The notes: generated from the letters alone by a model not told the origin. A stretch of DNA of 64,000 nucleotides from Fimihabitans intestinipullorum (GCA_018714965.1 DVML01000025.1:101990-165989); one strand, 5' to 3'; positions 40,996-49,697 are shown, numbered from the stretch's first letter. Numbers and translations are program-made.

Positions 40996-41026
40996 AAAAA
41001 AAGTCGCTTTGGAAAGTGACTTTTTG
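40996..41026 (+). terminator. Terminator after the collagen-like gene
   Basis: AAAAAGTCGCTTT and AAAGTGACTTTTT pair over a GG loop (one G-U), an unusually long stem. Confidence 0.85.
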
Positions 41027-41047
41027 TGTTTTGTAGTGTGCTTACAT

Positions 41048-41076
41048 TTGTCAAAATAAAAAAAATAGCATATAAT
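41048..41076 (+). promoter_or_regulatory. glmS promoter
   Basis: TTGTCA (41048-41053), 17 bases, TATAAT (41071-41076). The transcript should begin near 41083. Confidence 0.78.
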
Positions 41077-41086
41077 AAAAATATAA

Positions 41087-41119
41087 AATCAGAATTGAGA
41101 AAGGATGTAAATTCTGATT
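41087..41119 (+). other. Stem-loop directly upstream of the glmS ribozyme cleavage site
   Basis: AATCAGAATT (41087-41096) and AATTCTGATT (41110-41119) pair perfectly over a 13-base loop. The stem ends one base before the cleavage point, so the 5' product of self-cleavage (about 41083-41120) is nearly all hairpin. Confidence 0.75.
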
Positions 41120-41245
41120 AGCGCCAGAACCAAAGGGTTGACGAGGTTAGTAGTTATCGAAATTTCGGCGGATGCTGCTACGGACGTGTATTCGTAAGAA
41201 TTATGACAAACTTCCAAATCAAGATGGGAACAAAACATAATTCAT
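41119..41245 (+). promoter_or_regulatory. glmS ribozyme (glucosamine-6-phosphate responsive)
   Basis: The core sequence is unmistakable: TTAGCGCCAGAAC, GGGTTGACGAGG, ATCGAAATTTCGGCGGATGC and the downstream ACAAAC...GGGAACAAAAC element. Cleavage is predicted between A41120 and G41121. GlcN6P acts as cofactor, and the cut mRNA is degraded, lowering GlmS. The 3' boundary is approximate. Confidence 0.95.
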
Positions 41246-41271
41246 GCACATTTTTTAAAGAAGGGATTTAT

Positions 41272-43050
41272 ATGTGTGGAATTATTGGATATGTAGGAAA
41301 GAAGGAAAAGACACTTTCTGTTTTATTGGATGGCTTAACAAATTTAGAGTATAGAGGATATGATTCAGCTGGTATTGCTTATTTTGATTCAGGACAGATT
41401 GAAGTTGTAAAGCAAACAGGAAAAATTTTGGCATTGGAGAACAAGATAAAAAAGCAGATTGATACATATTGTGGGATTGGTCATACGAGATGGGCAACAC
41501 ATGGAAAACCGACCGTTTTAAATGCGCATCCTCATCGTCACGGAAAGTTTGTGCTTGTCCATAATGGAATTATCGAAAATGCCGATGAATTAAAGATGCG
41601 GTTGCTAGAAGAAGGATATGCGTTTTATTCGGATACTGATACAGAAGTTGCAGTTGCTTTGTTAGATTCTATCTATCGAAGGCGTTGCGATGTTCTTGTG
41701 TCAATTCATGAGCTGATGGAATTGTTAGAAGGTTCGTATGCTTTTGAAATTTTATGTGAAGATTATCCGAATGATATTTATGTTGCTAAAAATGCTAGTC
41801 CGCTTATTATCGGGATAGGATCACAAGAAATGTATGTAGCAAGTGATGTACCTGCAATTTTACAGGAAACTTCAAAGTATATGATTTTAGAGGATATGGA
41901 ATATGGTAAGATTGAAAAGAATGGAGTTCATGTTTACAATATGAAGCAAGAAGAAATTCCGAAAGCAATCTTAGAATTTGAGGGAAGCATGGATAGTGCT
42001 AAGAAAAACGGATATGCTCACTTTATGTTAAAAGAGATGATGGAAGAACCAGAAATTTTGAAAACCTTATTTCATTCTTATCGGAAAGATCCGGAGAGAT
42101 GGAAAAGCAATCTTCCGGACTTGAAAAAGTATAGAGAGATTGATATTGTCGCATGTGGAAGTGCCTATCATGCAGGGATGATAGGGAAGTACTATTTAGA
42201 AACTTATGTAGGAATTCCTGTCACGGTATCTCTCGCAAGTGAGTATCGTTATCAGACGTTGTTTTCTCGCCGGGACAAATTAGTCATCTTCGTCTCTCAA
42301 TCAGGGGAGACAGCTGATACGCTTGCTTGTTTAAAACTCGTGAAAGATCATGGTATGGATACACTTGCAATTGTCAATGTTGTGGGAAGTTCTATTGCAC
42401 GTGCTGCTGATTATGTTTTATATACGAAGGCAGGATACGAGCTTGCAGTCGCAACTACGAAGGCGTATATTGCGCAAGTGGCGGCATTTCTTTTCATTGC
42501 ACTTGCTTTTGGAAAGGTAAAATTAGAACAATTTGATATCGAAAATTTATATGACATTCAAAAGAAGCTTTTAGAAAACCATTATTCAGAAATTATAAAC
42601 TATTTAGCGAATGCTTCGCGTATCTTCTTTATTGGGCGACAGGTCGATTATGCAATTGCGATGGAAGCATCTCTAAAACTAAAAGAGATTTCTTATTTAA
42701 TGAGCGATGCTTATGCGGCGGGTGAATTGAAGCATGGTACTATTTCTTTAATCGAAGAGGGAACGCCGGTAGTAGCGATTGTGACAGATCCAAAAGTTGC
42801 GGAAAAAACAATCAGCAATATCAAAGAAGTAAAAGCTCGTGGTGCTTACGTTGTCTTGGTGATTTCTTCCGATTTAGATGACTCGTTTGATTGGTGCGAT
42901 CAAAAAATCGTAATTCCGGAAGTTTCAAGTATTTTGATGCCGCTTGTTACGATATTACCGTTACAAATGCTTGCATACGATATCGCACTGAACAAAGGCT
43001 GTGATATCGATCAACCTCGTAATCTCGCTAAATCAGTTACAGTAGAATAA
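41272..43050 (+). CDS. glmS: Glutamine-fructose-6-phosphate aminotransferase
   Basis: Makes glucosamine-6-phosphate, the first step to UDP-GlcNAc for peptidoglycan. The mature enzyme begins at the nucleophilic Cys: MCGIIGYVGKKEKTLSVLLD. The amidotransferase domain has YRGYDSAG, HTRWATHGKP and HNGIIEN; two SIS domains follow with VACGSAYHAGM and SQSGETADT, and the end DQPRNLAKSVTVE is canonical. The ATG at 41272 follows AAGAAGGG; upstream in-frame ATGs lie inside the ribozyme and are rejected. At 592 residues the length is normal. Controlled by the ribozyme. Confidence 0.98.
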   Translation: MCGIIGYVGKKEKTLSVLLDGLTNLEYRGYDSAGIAYFDSGQIEVVKQTGKILALENKIKKQIDTYCGIGHTRWATHGKPTVLNAHPHRHGKFVLVHNGIIENADELKMRLLEEGYAFYSDTDTEVAVALLDSIYRRRCDVLVSIHELMELLEGSYAFEILCEDYPNDIYVAKNASPLIIGIGSQEMYVASDVPAILQETSKYMILEDMEYGKIEKNGVHVYNMKQEEIPKAILEFEGSMDSAKKNGYAHFMLKEMMEEPEILKTLFHSYRKDPERWKSNLPDLKKYREIDIVACGSAYHAGMIGKYYLETYVGIPVTVSLASEYRYQTLFSRRDKLVIFVSQSGETADTLACLKLVKDHGMDTLAIVNVVGSSIARAADYVLYTKAGYELAVATTKAYIAQVAAFLFIALAFGKVKLEQFDIENLYDIQKKLLENHYSEIINYLANASRIFFIGRQVDYAIAMEASLKLKEISYLMSDAYAAGELKHGTISLIEEGTPVVAIVTDPKVAEKTISNIKEVKARGAYVVLVISSDLDDSFDWCDQKIVIPEVSSILMPLVTILPLQMLAYDIALNKGCDIDQPRNLAKSVTVE

Positions 43051-43084
43051 AAGAGAAAAGTTATTTTAAGCTTTTCTCTTTGTT
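43049..43084. terminator. Bidirectional terminator between glmS and the 149-aa gene
   Basis: AAAGAGAAAAG (43050-43060) pairs with CTTTTCTCTTT (43071-43081), with T on one strand and A on the other. Confidence 0.8.
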
Positions 43085-43510
43085 TTTCATTTTTGCTTTA
43101 ATTTCATCGCTATCGTAAGTGATATTTTTCTCTCCCAAGGTATATACGAGAATACGGTTGAGTTCCTCTTCTAAATTGGAAAAAGAAATTCCCGTATCTG
43201 CTTCGAAGGTTTCAATAGAAGAGTGTTCGTATTCTTTTGGAATGTGTTTAATCCAAAAGTCCCAAATCATCTTCATAATCAGATCTTCACGATTTCTAGG
43301 AATATCTAATGAAAGAATACTTGAAAGATGGTGGGTTAAATATGTCAATTGAAATTTCATTCTAATATTTTTTCGCGCATATAAATTTAAAAAATACATT
43401 GGCATATATTGCTTTTCTAGATATATACTTTCATATATAACATAAATTTCTTTGATGTTGTTTGGATATAAAGAAAAAATTTGATGTTCTCGATTTAAAG
43501 TATAAGCCAT
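43061..43510 (-). CDS. Hypothetical protein (149 aa)
   Basis: A soluble protein without recognised domains, reading from ATG 43510 (minus) with GAAAGGAG eight bases upstream. The N-terminal half is aromatic and helical (IYVIYESIYLEKQYMPMYFL), the C-terminus is charged. It has no signal peptide or membrane segment. It is convergent with glmS and divergent from the surface-protein cluster. I cannot suggest a function. Confidence 0.65.
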   Translation of the reverse strand: MAYTLNREHQIFSLYPNNIKEIYVIYESIYLEKQYMPMYFLNLYARKNIRMKFQLTYLTHHLSSILSLDIPRNREDLIMKMIWDFWIKHIPKEYEHSSIETFEADTGISFSNLEEELNRILVYTLGEKNITYDSDEIKAKMKNKEKSLK

Positions 43511-43613
43511 AGAATTTCTCCTTTCCTATATCGTGTTATTCCAGTATATTTTATCATGATTTTTCGATGTTGAACAGAGTTGACAAAAATTTACAAAAAC
43601 CGATATTTCTAGA

Positions 43614-43642
43614 TTGTCAGACTTTATTTGGAGTGTTATAAT
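43614..43642 (+). promoter_or_regulatory. Promoter of the surface-protein/sortase cluster
   Basis: TTGTCA (43614-43619), 17 bases, TATAAT (43637-43642), about 30 bases before the ATG. Confidence 0.78.
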
Positions 43643-43672
43643 AAAACTATAGAATAGTAGGAGGAAAGAAAT

Positions 43673-44470
43673 ATGAAGAAAATCGCTTTATTGTTAATTC
43701 CATTTGCCGTATTCTTTATTGGAATGCACGGAGCCAAAGCTGCTGAGTACAAAATTATCGTTCGCAATGAAGAGTATGAGACAGACGAGACGGTAGGAGG
43801 AAGTGTATTTAAACTAGAAAATGAGAGTGGAACATTTTCACAAACATGGACTTCTACAGGAGAAAAGACGTTTACAGTAACAGAACCTGGGAAGTATACT
43901 TTGACAGAGTTAAAACCAGCTGATGGATATATTCCTGTTCCAAGTCAGACTTTGGAAGTGCCTGGAGACCTTGGAAATACAGTAAATTTTTTAACAGCAC
44001 ATGATTATACCAAATCAGAATTTATTATCAAGGATAAAAATGGAGTTCCAATTGTAGGAACAGAGTTTGCCATCTACGATTCAGAAGGACATGAATGGGC
44101 AAGATGGACACAGACGACGGAAAAACACACAGTTGTAAAATTGCCATATGGTGAATTCACTTTGAAGGTATTAAGCATTCCAGAGGGATATGCGTATCCA
44201 CCAGATACAGTATTTGAAATTGACGAAAAATGTATCGATCCAAAAGAGATTGTCGTAGTACCACCAGAAGAACCAACTCCAACACCTACGCCAACTCCGG
44301 GTGAACCAACACCTACACCAGGTGAACCAACACCGACTCCAGAGGAACCAGAAAAAATTACAGATGTTCCAAATACAAGTAGTGCACAATCTATGATTTT
44401 ATATGGAATCGGAGCTGTTATCACATTGTGTGGTGCCGGAATGATCTATAAACATGCAAAACAAAACTAA
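43673..44470 (+). CDS. Sortase-anchored Cna-B-type surface protein
   Basis: A 265-residue secreted protein: signal peptide cut after AKA (~residue 24), two prealbumin/Cna-B-like beta domains (~26-105 and ~106-195; TFTVTEPGKYTLTELKPADG and HTVVKLPYGEFTLKVLS are typical), a Pro/Thr spacer of EPTPTP repeats, then VPNTSS followed by a membrane helix and KHAKQN. VPNTS stands where LPXTG would be, so it is probably anchored by the sortase gene that overlaps its end by 17 bases. The family includes minor pilins and adhesins. GGAGG precedes the ATG. Confidence 0.85.
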   Translation: MKKIALLLIPFAVFFIGMHGAKAAEYKIIVRNEEYETDETVGGSVFKLENESGTFSQTWTSTGEKTFTVTEPGKYTLTELKPADGYIPVPSQTLEVPGDLGNTVNFLTAHDYTKSEFIIKDKNGVPIVGTEFAIYDSEGHEWARWTQTTEKHTVVKLPYGEFTLKVLSIPEGYAYPPDTVFEIDEKCIDPKEIVVVPPEEPTPTPTPTPGEPTPTPGEPTPTPEEPEKITDVPNTSSAQSMILYGIGAVITLCGAGMIYKHAKQN

Positions 44471-45131
44471 AAAAAATAAGCTCAAGAATAGCCAATTGAT
44501 ACAAATTGGCTTTTTGCTCATATTGGTGGGAATTGGAGTTGTCTGCATTCAACCTTTCCAAGCAAGAAAATTAAAAGCTATCGACACGATGAATCAGAAA
44601 ATCTTAGAAAGAGAAACAGATGATGAAAATTCACAGTCCGAAGAAATCGTATCCGATGTTCCGACAGAGAATATCGTAGAAAGTACTGCTGATATTCAGG
44701 AAACCCATGAGGAAAGTTCTGAGAAAGTATCGTATGCAGGTATTTTAGAAATTCCTTCGATTCATTTAAAGAGAGGTTTTGTTTCCAAAGGATCTTCACA
44801 GAATAAAGTGAGCAGAAATATCACGATTTTAAAAGAATCATCTATGCCAGATGCTGAAAATGGTAATTTCATTTTGGCGGCTCATTCTGGTACGGCAGCA
44901 ATCTCGTACTTTAAGAATTTGGAAAAGGTAAAAGTTGGAGATCTTGTATATGTTACATATCGTGGTAAGAAATATACTTATCAAATAGATCATCAATACC
45001 GTGTTCCTAAGACTGGTGAATTAAATATCTATCGTGATCGCTCTAAAAGGACGATAACCTTAATTACTTGTGCATCTGATAACGATGTTGAACAAGTTGT
45101 CATGATCGGTTATAATACTAGTGTAGAGTAA
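44454..45131 (+). CDS. Sortase
   Basis: A 225-residue membrane-anchored transpeptidase: N-terminal membrane segment (~15-34), linker, then the sortase barrel with catalytic His144 (LAAHSGT) and Cys206 (TLITCAS). The usual active-site Arg, expected about ten residues after the Cys, is not seen; the strand reads DVEQVVMIGY with Gln in that position. The start lies within the preceding surface-protein gene, a sign of a dedicated enzyme-substrate pair. The class cannot be fixed by eye, although TLxTC and the single substrate resemble class D/B enzymes. Confidence 0.85.
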   Translation: MQNKTKKNKLKNSQLIQIGFLLILVGIGVVCIQPFQARKLKAIDTMNQKILERETDDENSQSEEIVSDVPTENIVESTADIQETHEESSEKVSYAGILEIPSIHLKRGFVSKGSSQNKVSRNITILKESSMPDAENGNFILAAHSGTAAISYFKNLEKVKVGDLVYVTYRGKKYTYQIDHQYRVPKTGELNIYRDRSKRTITLITCASDNDVEQVVMIGYNTSVE

Positions 45132-45152
45132 AAGATAAAGGGGGGAGAGAAT

Positions 45153-46199
45153 ATGAATCTATCGTTTTTCGAACGACTTTTCGTCGTATTTGAATTATGT
45201 ATCTCTTCTCCTTTTCTCGTGTGTTTATTTTTATTATTTTGTGGACTGAGTGTGATATTATTTTTAAAAATTTACCGGTCCCAGAAGATTTATACATATT
45301 TAATTCCGATCGTATGTGTTGTTTGTTTTCTTTTTATTTTAATTTGTTATTTTCCAGCAATACAGGAAAGCTTCAACTATGCAATCGATGATATCTTTTT
45401 AAAAGTATATTTTCCAAGTATTACATTTTACTTTGCGATTTTAATTACGAGTATTATTGCGCTCATTGTATCATTGATATCATCTAAACTTTCGAGAACC
45501 TCTAAAACGATTCATATTATATTCTTTATAGTGAATCAATTTTTATTCTGCGTGTTCCTATCTATATTAAGTACGGAAAATTTCGATGTTACAAGTTGGA
45601 GCGATTTATATCAGACGAAGGAAATGTTATCTGTACTAGAAACTTCTACTATCACGCTTGTTTTATGGGGGCTTTCATTATCTATTTGTTATGTGCTTGC
45701 AAAGATAAAAGAAAAGACAGAACCAAAGGAAGAAAAAGTGTATATCGAAGAAGAAACCTATCAAAAACAGGTTGCAGAATTTCAAGAGAAAATTGCAAAG
45801 TTAGAAGAATCTTTATCACGTACAGTGATCGATGACGAAAAAGTAAAACAAGAATTTTCCATATTAGAAAACCGCTGCGAGAATCTAGAAAAATTATTAC
45901 AGCGTAAGGATCAATATTATATGGAACAGATCAACCAATTAAAGCAAAATGATGTCGATACGAAGGTGGAAGGATGGCTTCATAAAATAGAACAATTCGT
46001 TATCGATAAGGCGGATGAGACAGATCAAAAAATTGCAAAGTTAGAAAAAGATGTACTTGTCAATGTGCCAGAAATGAAGGAAAAATTGACAGAGTTAAAT
46101 CAACTACTAGGTTCGTTTCAAACTGAATTAGAACCATATGAAGATTCGAAAGATAACGACGTTGAGATTATTGATTTTGATGAAGAAACATTTGATTAA
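45153..46199 (+). CDS. Polytopic membrane protein with cytosolic coiled coil
   Basis: 348 residues: about five hydrophobic segments (~15-35, 45-68, 88-110, 118-142, 158-182) followed by a strongly predicted coiled coil (~195-320, heptads such as EFQEKIAKLEESL and QKIAKLEKDVLVNVPEMKEK) and an acidic tail (VEIIDFDEETFD). The family is unknown. It follows the sortase gene by 22 bases and is probably in the same transcript, ending at a hairpin over its stop codon. It may organise the surface-protein machinery at the membrane; that is inference from position only. Confidence 0.7.
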   Translation: MNLSFFERLFVVFELCISSPFLVCLFLLFCGLSVILFLKIYRSQKIYTYLIPIVCVVCFLFILICYFPAIQESFNYAIDDIFLKVYFPSITFYFAILITSIIALIVSLISSKLSRTSKTIHIIFFIVNQFLFCVFLSILSTENFDVTSWSDLYQTKEMLSVLETSTITLVLWGLSLSICYVLAKIKEKTEPKEEKVYIEEETYQKQVAEFQEKIAKLEESLSRTVIDDEKVKQEFSILENRCENLEKLLQRKDQYYMEQINQLKQNDVDTKVEGWLHKIEQFVIDKADETDQKIAKLEKDVLVNVPEMKEKLTELNQLLGSFQTELEPYEDSKDNDVEIIDFDEETFD

Positions 46200-46214
46200 A
46201 TCAAATGTTTTTTG
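46186..46214 (+). terminator. Terminator of the sortase cluster
   Basis: AAACATTTGA (46186-46195), TTAAA loop, TCAAATGTTT (46201-46210), then T. It covers the stop codon. Confidence 0.85.
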
Positions 46215-46242
46215 TTGACAATAGAAAGATATTATATATAAT
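46215..46242 (+). promoter_or_regulatory. Promoter of the GDPD gene
   Basis: TTGACA (46215-46220), 16 bases, TATAAT (46237-46242). Confidence 0.8.
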
Positions 46243-46266
46243 ATCTACATTGAAAGGAATTTTTAT

Positions 46267-47169
46267 ATGAAAAAAATTATAGCACATAAAGGAGGAGCAT
46301 ATTTATATCCAGAAAATAGTAGGGATGCGATTCTTCAATCTTATGATGATTTTACTTGTGATGGTACTGAAATAGATGTACGTATGACGAAAGATCGCGT
46401 ATTAGTTATAATGCATGATATAGATACTTTTCGTTCTGGGGATAAATTAAAACTTATTCGTAATCACACCTATGACGAACTAAAAAATATATTAGTACGT
46501 CCACACCGGATCGATTGGTATTTACAGTATTATGAAAATCTTACTTCTCGAGATTCTATACACGACAGATATAATTTGCAACTATTATCTAGTGTGAAAC
46601 ACAAGAGATCCAATCTTATAACGCTAAAAGAAGCTTTAATGATGCTTCCACAAAATCATGAATTAGTTGTAGAGTATAAAGGTGCAAATGAAGATTATGA
46701 TGCCTATGAAACTTATCAGCGTATTTTGTTTGAGACAATTGCTCCGTATTCTTATAAGAACGTAAAAGTAAAAGGATATGATGCGCGGATTGGAATGTAT
46801 TTAAAGAAAAAGTTAGGTAATGTCGCTGTAGGAACATTAGTGAATCGCAAAACAATTACGAATATAGATTACCCGTTTGACTTTGTTTCTATTCAAAACC
46901 GCTTGTTATTGAAGCAAAAGGAACTTTATCAAAAATGTGTTTCATATCATAATTGTTCCAGAGATTTGTATGTATGGACTTTGGATCGCTATCAAGATTT
47001 TTTGTCCTGTTCTCGTTTTTTCGAAAAGTATCAAACGATGCCTAATATCATTACTAATAATCCGAGAGTTATGTATAAGTTGATGAGGTTGCACGATATA
47101 TTTGGAAATCAGTTTGAAGAACAGACAAAAAAAGTAGAAATGCAGAAAATATTAAAGTATCCAATGTAG
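46267..47169 (+). CDS. Glycerophosphodiester phosphodiesterase family protein
   Basis: A 300-residue GDPD-fold enzyme: IAHKGGAYLYPENSRDAILQ (catalytic His region and PEN), EIDVRMTKDRVLVIMHD (metal-binding Glu/Asp and second His) and YVWTLDRYQDFL near the end. The usual HRG reads HKG, and an insertion of about 25 residues lies after the second His. No signal peptide is present, so it probably acts on cytosolic glycerophosphodiesters or lipid head groups. It is longer than the minimal 240-residue enzymes. Confidence 0.88.
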   Translation: MKKIIAHKGGAYLYPENSRDAILQSYDDFTCDGTEIDVRMTKDRVLVIMHDIDTFRSGDKLKLIRNHTYDELKNILVRPHRIDWYLQYYENLTSRDSIHDRYNLQLLSSVKHKRSNLITLKEALMMLPQNHELVVEYKGANEDYDAYETYQRILFETIAPYSYKNVKVKGYDARIGMYLKKKLGNVAVGTLVNRKTITNIDYPFDFVSIQNRLLLKQKELYQKCVSYHNCSRDLYVWTLDRYQDFLSCSRFFEKYQTMPNIITNNPRVMYKLMRLHDIFGNQFEEQTKKVEMQKILKYPM

Positions 47170-47188
47170 ATAGTGATTACGATGATTG

Positions 47189-47213
47189 AAAACTGCTTGT
47201 GTGCAGTTTTTTA
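47189..47213 (+). terminator. Terminator after GDPD
   Basis: AAAACTGC, TTGTGT loop, GCAGTTTT, then TTATTG. Confidence 0.8.
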
Positions 47214-47262
47214 TTGTACTCTCGTCGGTGATATAGTATAATCAATGTGGGGGAAAGAAAGT

Positions 47263-48162
47263 ATGTTGAAAGTAGAAAATGTAACAAAATATTATGGTGA
47301 CTTTTTAGCAGTAGATCACTTGAGCTTTGAAGTAAGACCGGGTGAAATTTTCGGCTTGCTTGGAGTCAATGGGGCAGGAAAGACAACGACATTCCGTATG
47401 ATCATGGGGTTACTTGATATGACGGAGGGCTCTATTACACTAGATGGGAAAAAGATAGATTATGATATTACCGATCAAATTGGATTTTTGACGGAAGAAA
47501 GAAGCCTCCTTACAAAGATGACCGTAAAAGAGCAATGTCTATTTTATGGAACGCTAAAAGGGATGAGCGAAGAGAAGATCTTGTCTCGCTTGGATGAATT
47601 ATTGGAACGTTTTGAAGTTCCAGAATATAAAGATAAGAAGATTAAAGAATTATCGAAGGGAAATCAACAAAAAATACAGTTTATTACGGCGATTTTAAAT
47701 GAACCTAGGTTGCTCATTTTAGATGAACCTTTCTCTGGATTAGATCCATTTAACGTAGAAATATTTAAAAAAGAAATTTTATCGCTTGCGGAAAAGGGGA
47801 GTATGATTATTTTTTCATCTCATCGTATGGAACATGTCGAGTTGTTCTGCAAAAAATTGGTAATTATGTTACATGGAAAACCAGTGATTGCCGGATATTT
47901 AAAAGATATCAAAGAACAATATCGTAAGAAGAACATCTTTGTTAAAGGGGACGTCACTCCAAAAGATTTTGAATCGATTCCAGGTGTGGTCGAAGTGATT
48001 GAGCACGCGGATGAATTAGAAGTAAAAATTGAAAGTGAAGATGTCGTAGATAAGGTATTTCGAACGGTCAGTAAAAAGAAGCATGTTACAAAGTTTGTAG
48101 TAGAAGAACCAACATTGAATGAGATCTTTGTTTCTAAAGTAGGTGAGAGTTATGAAAAGTAA
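47263..48162 (+). CDS. ABC transporter ATPase (NatA-like)
   Basis: A 299-residue ATPase: Walker A GVNGAGKTT (~38), signature LSKGNQQKIQF (~133), Walker B LLILDEPFSGLD (~153), H-loop SSHRMEHVE. The C-terminal ~75 residues form the DUF4162-type extension found in NatA-like subunits of ABC-2 exporters. The ATG at 47263 is taken because GGGGGAAAG precedes it. It overlaps the permease gene by 11 bases. NatAB systems export Na+ or toxic compounds; the substrate here is unknown. Confidence 0.93.
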   Translation: MLKVENVTKYYGDFLAVDHLSFEVRPGEIFGLLGVNGAGKTTTFRMIMGLLDMTEGSITLDGKKIDYDITDQIGFLTEERSLLTKMTVKEQCLFYGTLKGMSEEKILSRLDELLERFEVPEYKDKKIKELSKGNQQKIQFITAILNEPRLLILDEPFSGLDPFNVEIFKKEILSLAEKGSMIIFSSHRMEHVELFCKKLVIMLHGKPVIAGYLKDIKEQYRKKNIFVKGDVTPKDFESIPGVVEVIEHADELEVKIESEDVVDKVFRTVSKKKHVTKFVVEEPTLNEIFVSKVGESYEK

Positions 48163-49495
48163 TCAAAGTAAAAAGTTGTGGTACTTGGTTGGCGTCAGTC
48201 TAAAAAGAAAAGTGAAAACTAAATGGTTTGTTATTGCCAATATTTTACTTGCGGCTATGATTATAGGTGTTATGAATATCGATACGATTATTACTGCATT
48301 TGGTGGTGATTTTAACGAAAAGACGACAGTTTATGTTTTAGATGAGACCGATGAAAGTTACGAGTTATTTCAGTCTCAAATGGGGGTTATAGATCAAGCA
48401 ACAGAAGAGGTACAAAGTGATGAAGAAGAACCGGAATATATAGTAAAAAAATATCAAAAATCAGAAAAAGAATTAAAACAGGAAATTAAAGACGACAATA
48501 AAAAAATAGGTGTCATCATATCTCCTTCTGAACAAAATGTCGTAGATGTTACGTTGATTAGCAATGAATTTTTAGAAATGTTAGAAACTCAGAGAATTAC
48601 ATCAGCAATCAATAATACAAAGACAGCACTCGCAATTTCAAAATCTTCTATTTCAGAAGAAGAACTAGCAGCGATCTATGATCCAGTTAAAATCAATCGA
48701 ATCTATTTAGATGAATCGAAAACAGAAGAGGACGAGTCATCTCAAATGATTATGGGAATGGTGTTTCCAATCATTATTTTACCATTTTTCATGTTGACAC
48801 TATTCTTAGTTCAAATGATAGGAGCGGAGGTCAATGATGAAAAGACGACAAGGGGAATGGAGATTATCATCGCAAATGTTTCTCCATCGACACATTTCTT
48901 TTCAAAGGTGATTGCTGGAAACACTTTCGTCATCATGCAAGGAATCTTATTGGTTGCTTATGCAGGGGTCGGATTTATCACGAGAATGGTGATTGGTGGA
49001 GATCAAATCATAGGTAGATTTGGAGATGAAATTGGATCAGTTGTTTCCAATGTTATGGGTAGTGGAATTGGACAGTCTCTTATCTATATCATTCCTCTTA
49101 CCTTAATTTTGATGATTCTTACATTTATTGCTTATTCGCTTTTAGCTGGAATTTTAGCAAGTATGACAACGAATATCGAAGATTTTCAACAATTGCAAAC
49201 GCCAATTGTAATTATATCGTTAGTAGGATATTACTTAGCTACGCTTTCTAGTATGTTCGGAGGATCTCTTTTCATCAAGATATTCTCTTATATACCATTT
49301 ATTTCAGCTATTTTATCACCATCTTTATTACTTGTAGGAGAAATAGGAATTATTGATATTATAATCTCTATTGTGCTCGTGGTGATTACAAATTTCTTAT
49401 TAGTTAAATATGGATTAAAAATATATAAAGTAGGAATCTTAAATTATTCTTCTAAAGGATTATGGAGGAAGATGTTTAAAGCTTTAAGGGACTAA
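48152..49495 (+). CDS. ABC-2 permease (NatB-like)
   Basis: A 447-residue membrane protein: a first membrane segment (~22-42), a large extracellular domain (~45-205), then five or six helices to residue ~430, the usual NatB-type layout. EVNDEKTTRGMEIIIANVSPSTHFFSKVIAG (quoted in part: ERGMEI-type coupling region KTTRGMEIIIANVSP) is characteristic of ABC-2 permeases. The ATG at 48152 has GGTGAG upstream and overlaps the ATPase gene. A terminator follows. Confidence 0.92.
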   Translation: MKSNQSKKLWYLVGVSLKRKVKTKWFVIANILLAAMIIGVMNIDTIITAFGGDFNEKTTVYVLDETDESYELFQSQMGVIDQATEEVQSDEEEPEYIVKKYQKSEKELKQEIKDDNKKIGVIISPSEQNVVDVTLISNEFLEMLETQRITSAINNTKTALAISKSSISEEELAAIYDPVKINRIYLDESKTEEDESSQMIMGMVFPIIILPFFMLTLFLVQMIGAEVNDEKTTRGMEIIIANVSPSTHFFSKVIAGNTFVIMQGILLVAYAGVGFITRMVIGGDQIIGRFGDEIGSVVSNVMGSGIGQSLIYIIPLTLILMILTFIAYSLLAGILASMTTNIEDFQQLQTPIVIISLVGYYLATLSSMFGGSLFIKIFSYIPFISAILSPSLLLVGEIGIIDIIISIVLVVITNFLLVKYGLKIYKVGILNYSSKGLWRKMFKALRD

Positions 49496-49507
49496 TGTCC
49501 TTTTTTC
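49486..49507 (+). terminator. Terminator after the ABC exporter
   Basis: AAGGGAC, TAAT loop, GTCCTT with one bulged G, then TTTTC. It overlaps the stop codon. Confidence 0.7.
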
Positions 49508-49508
49508 T

Positions 49509-49536
49509 TTGCAAATTTATAAAAATGTGTTAAAAT
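49509..49536 (+). promoter_or_regulatory. tRNA-Leu promoter
   Basis: TTGCAA (49509-49514), 16 bases, TAAAAT (49531-49536), ten bases before the mature 5' end. Confidence 0.6.
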
Positions 49537-49546
49537 GGTATTGCAT

Positions 49547-49632
49547 GCAAGGGTGGTGGAATGGTAGACACGCTACTTTGAGGGGGTAGTGGACTTACGT
49601 CTGTGCGAGTTCAAATCTCGTCTCTTGCACCA
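49547..49632 (+). tRNA. tRNA-Leu (anticodon GAG)
   Basis: An 86-base class II tRNA with encoded CCA (49630-49632). The acceptor stem GCAAGGG pairs with CTCTTGC (one G-U); the anticodon stem CTACT/GGTAG encloses TTGAGGG, giving anticodon GAG (codons CUU/CUC); a long variable arm follows, and GTTCAAAT is in the T loop. Its 3' end served as the integration site of the following island. Confidence 0.95.
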
Positions 49633-49661
49633 TTAGAAAATTAGTCGAACTAATCGACTTT
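49624..49661 (+). repeat. Left attachment-site repeat (tRNA-Leu 3' end)
   Basis: CTTGCACCAT from the tRNA end plus 28 further bases match 51488-51525 at 30 of 38 positions, including AATTAGTC and CGACTTT in the same order and spacing. Confidence 0.7.
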
Positions 49662-49668
49662 TATATAT

Positions 49669-49697
49669 AAAGGTTAATTTCGGTTAACCTTTTTTTG
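49669..49697 (+). terminator. Terminator after tRNA-Leu
   Basis: AGGTTAA (49671-49677) pairs with TTAACCT (49684-49690), followed by TTTTTTT. Confidence 0.8.

Noticed and set aside
40305..41054. A 249-codon antisense frame rich in GPV, opposite the first collagen-like gene
   Set aside because: It is the mirror of the GPT repeat; the real gene on the plus strand has a ribosome binding site, promoter-like element and terminator.
41203..41271. Upstream ATG for glmS giving 23 extra residues
   Set aside because: It lies inside the ribozyme, and GlmS must begin with Met-Cys for its catalytic nucleophile.
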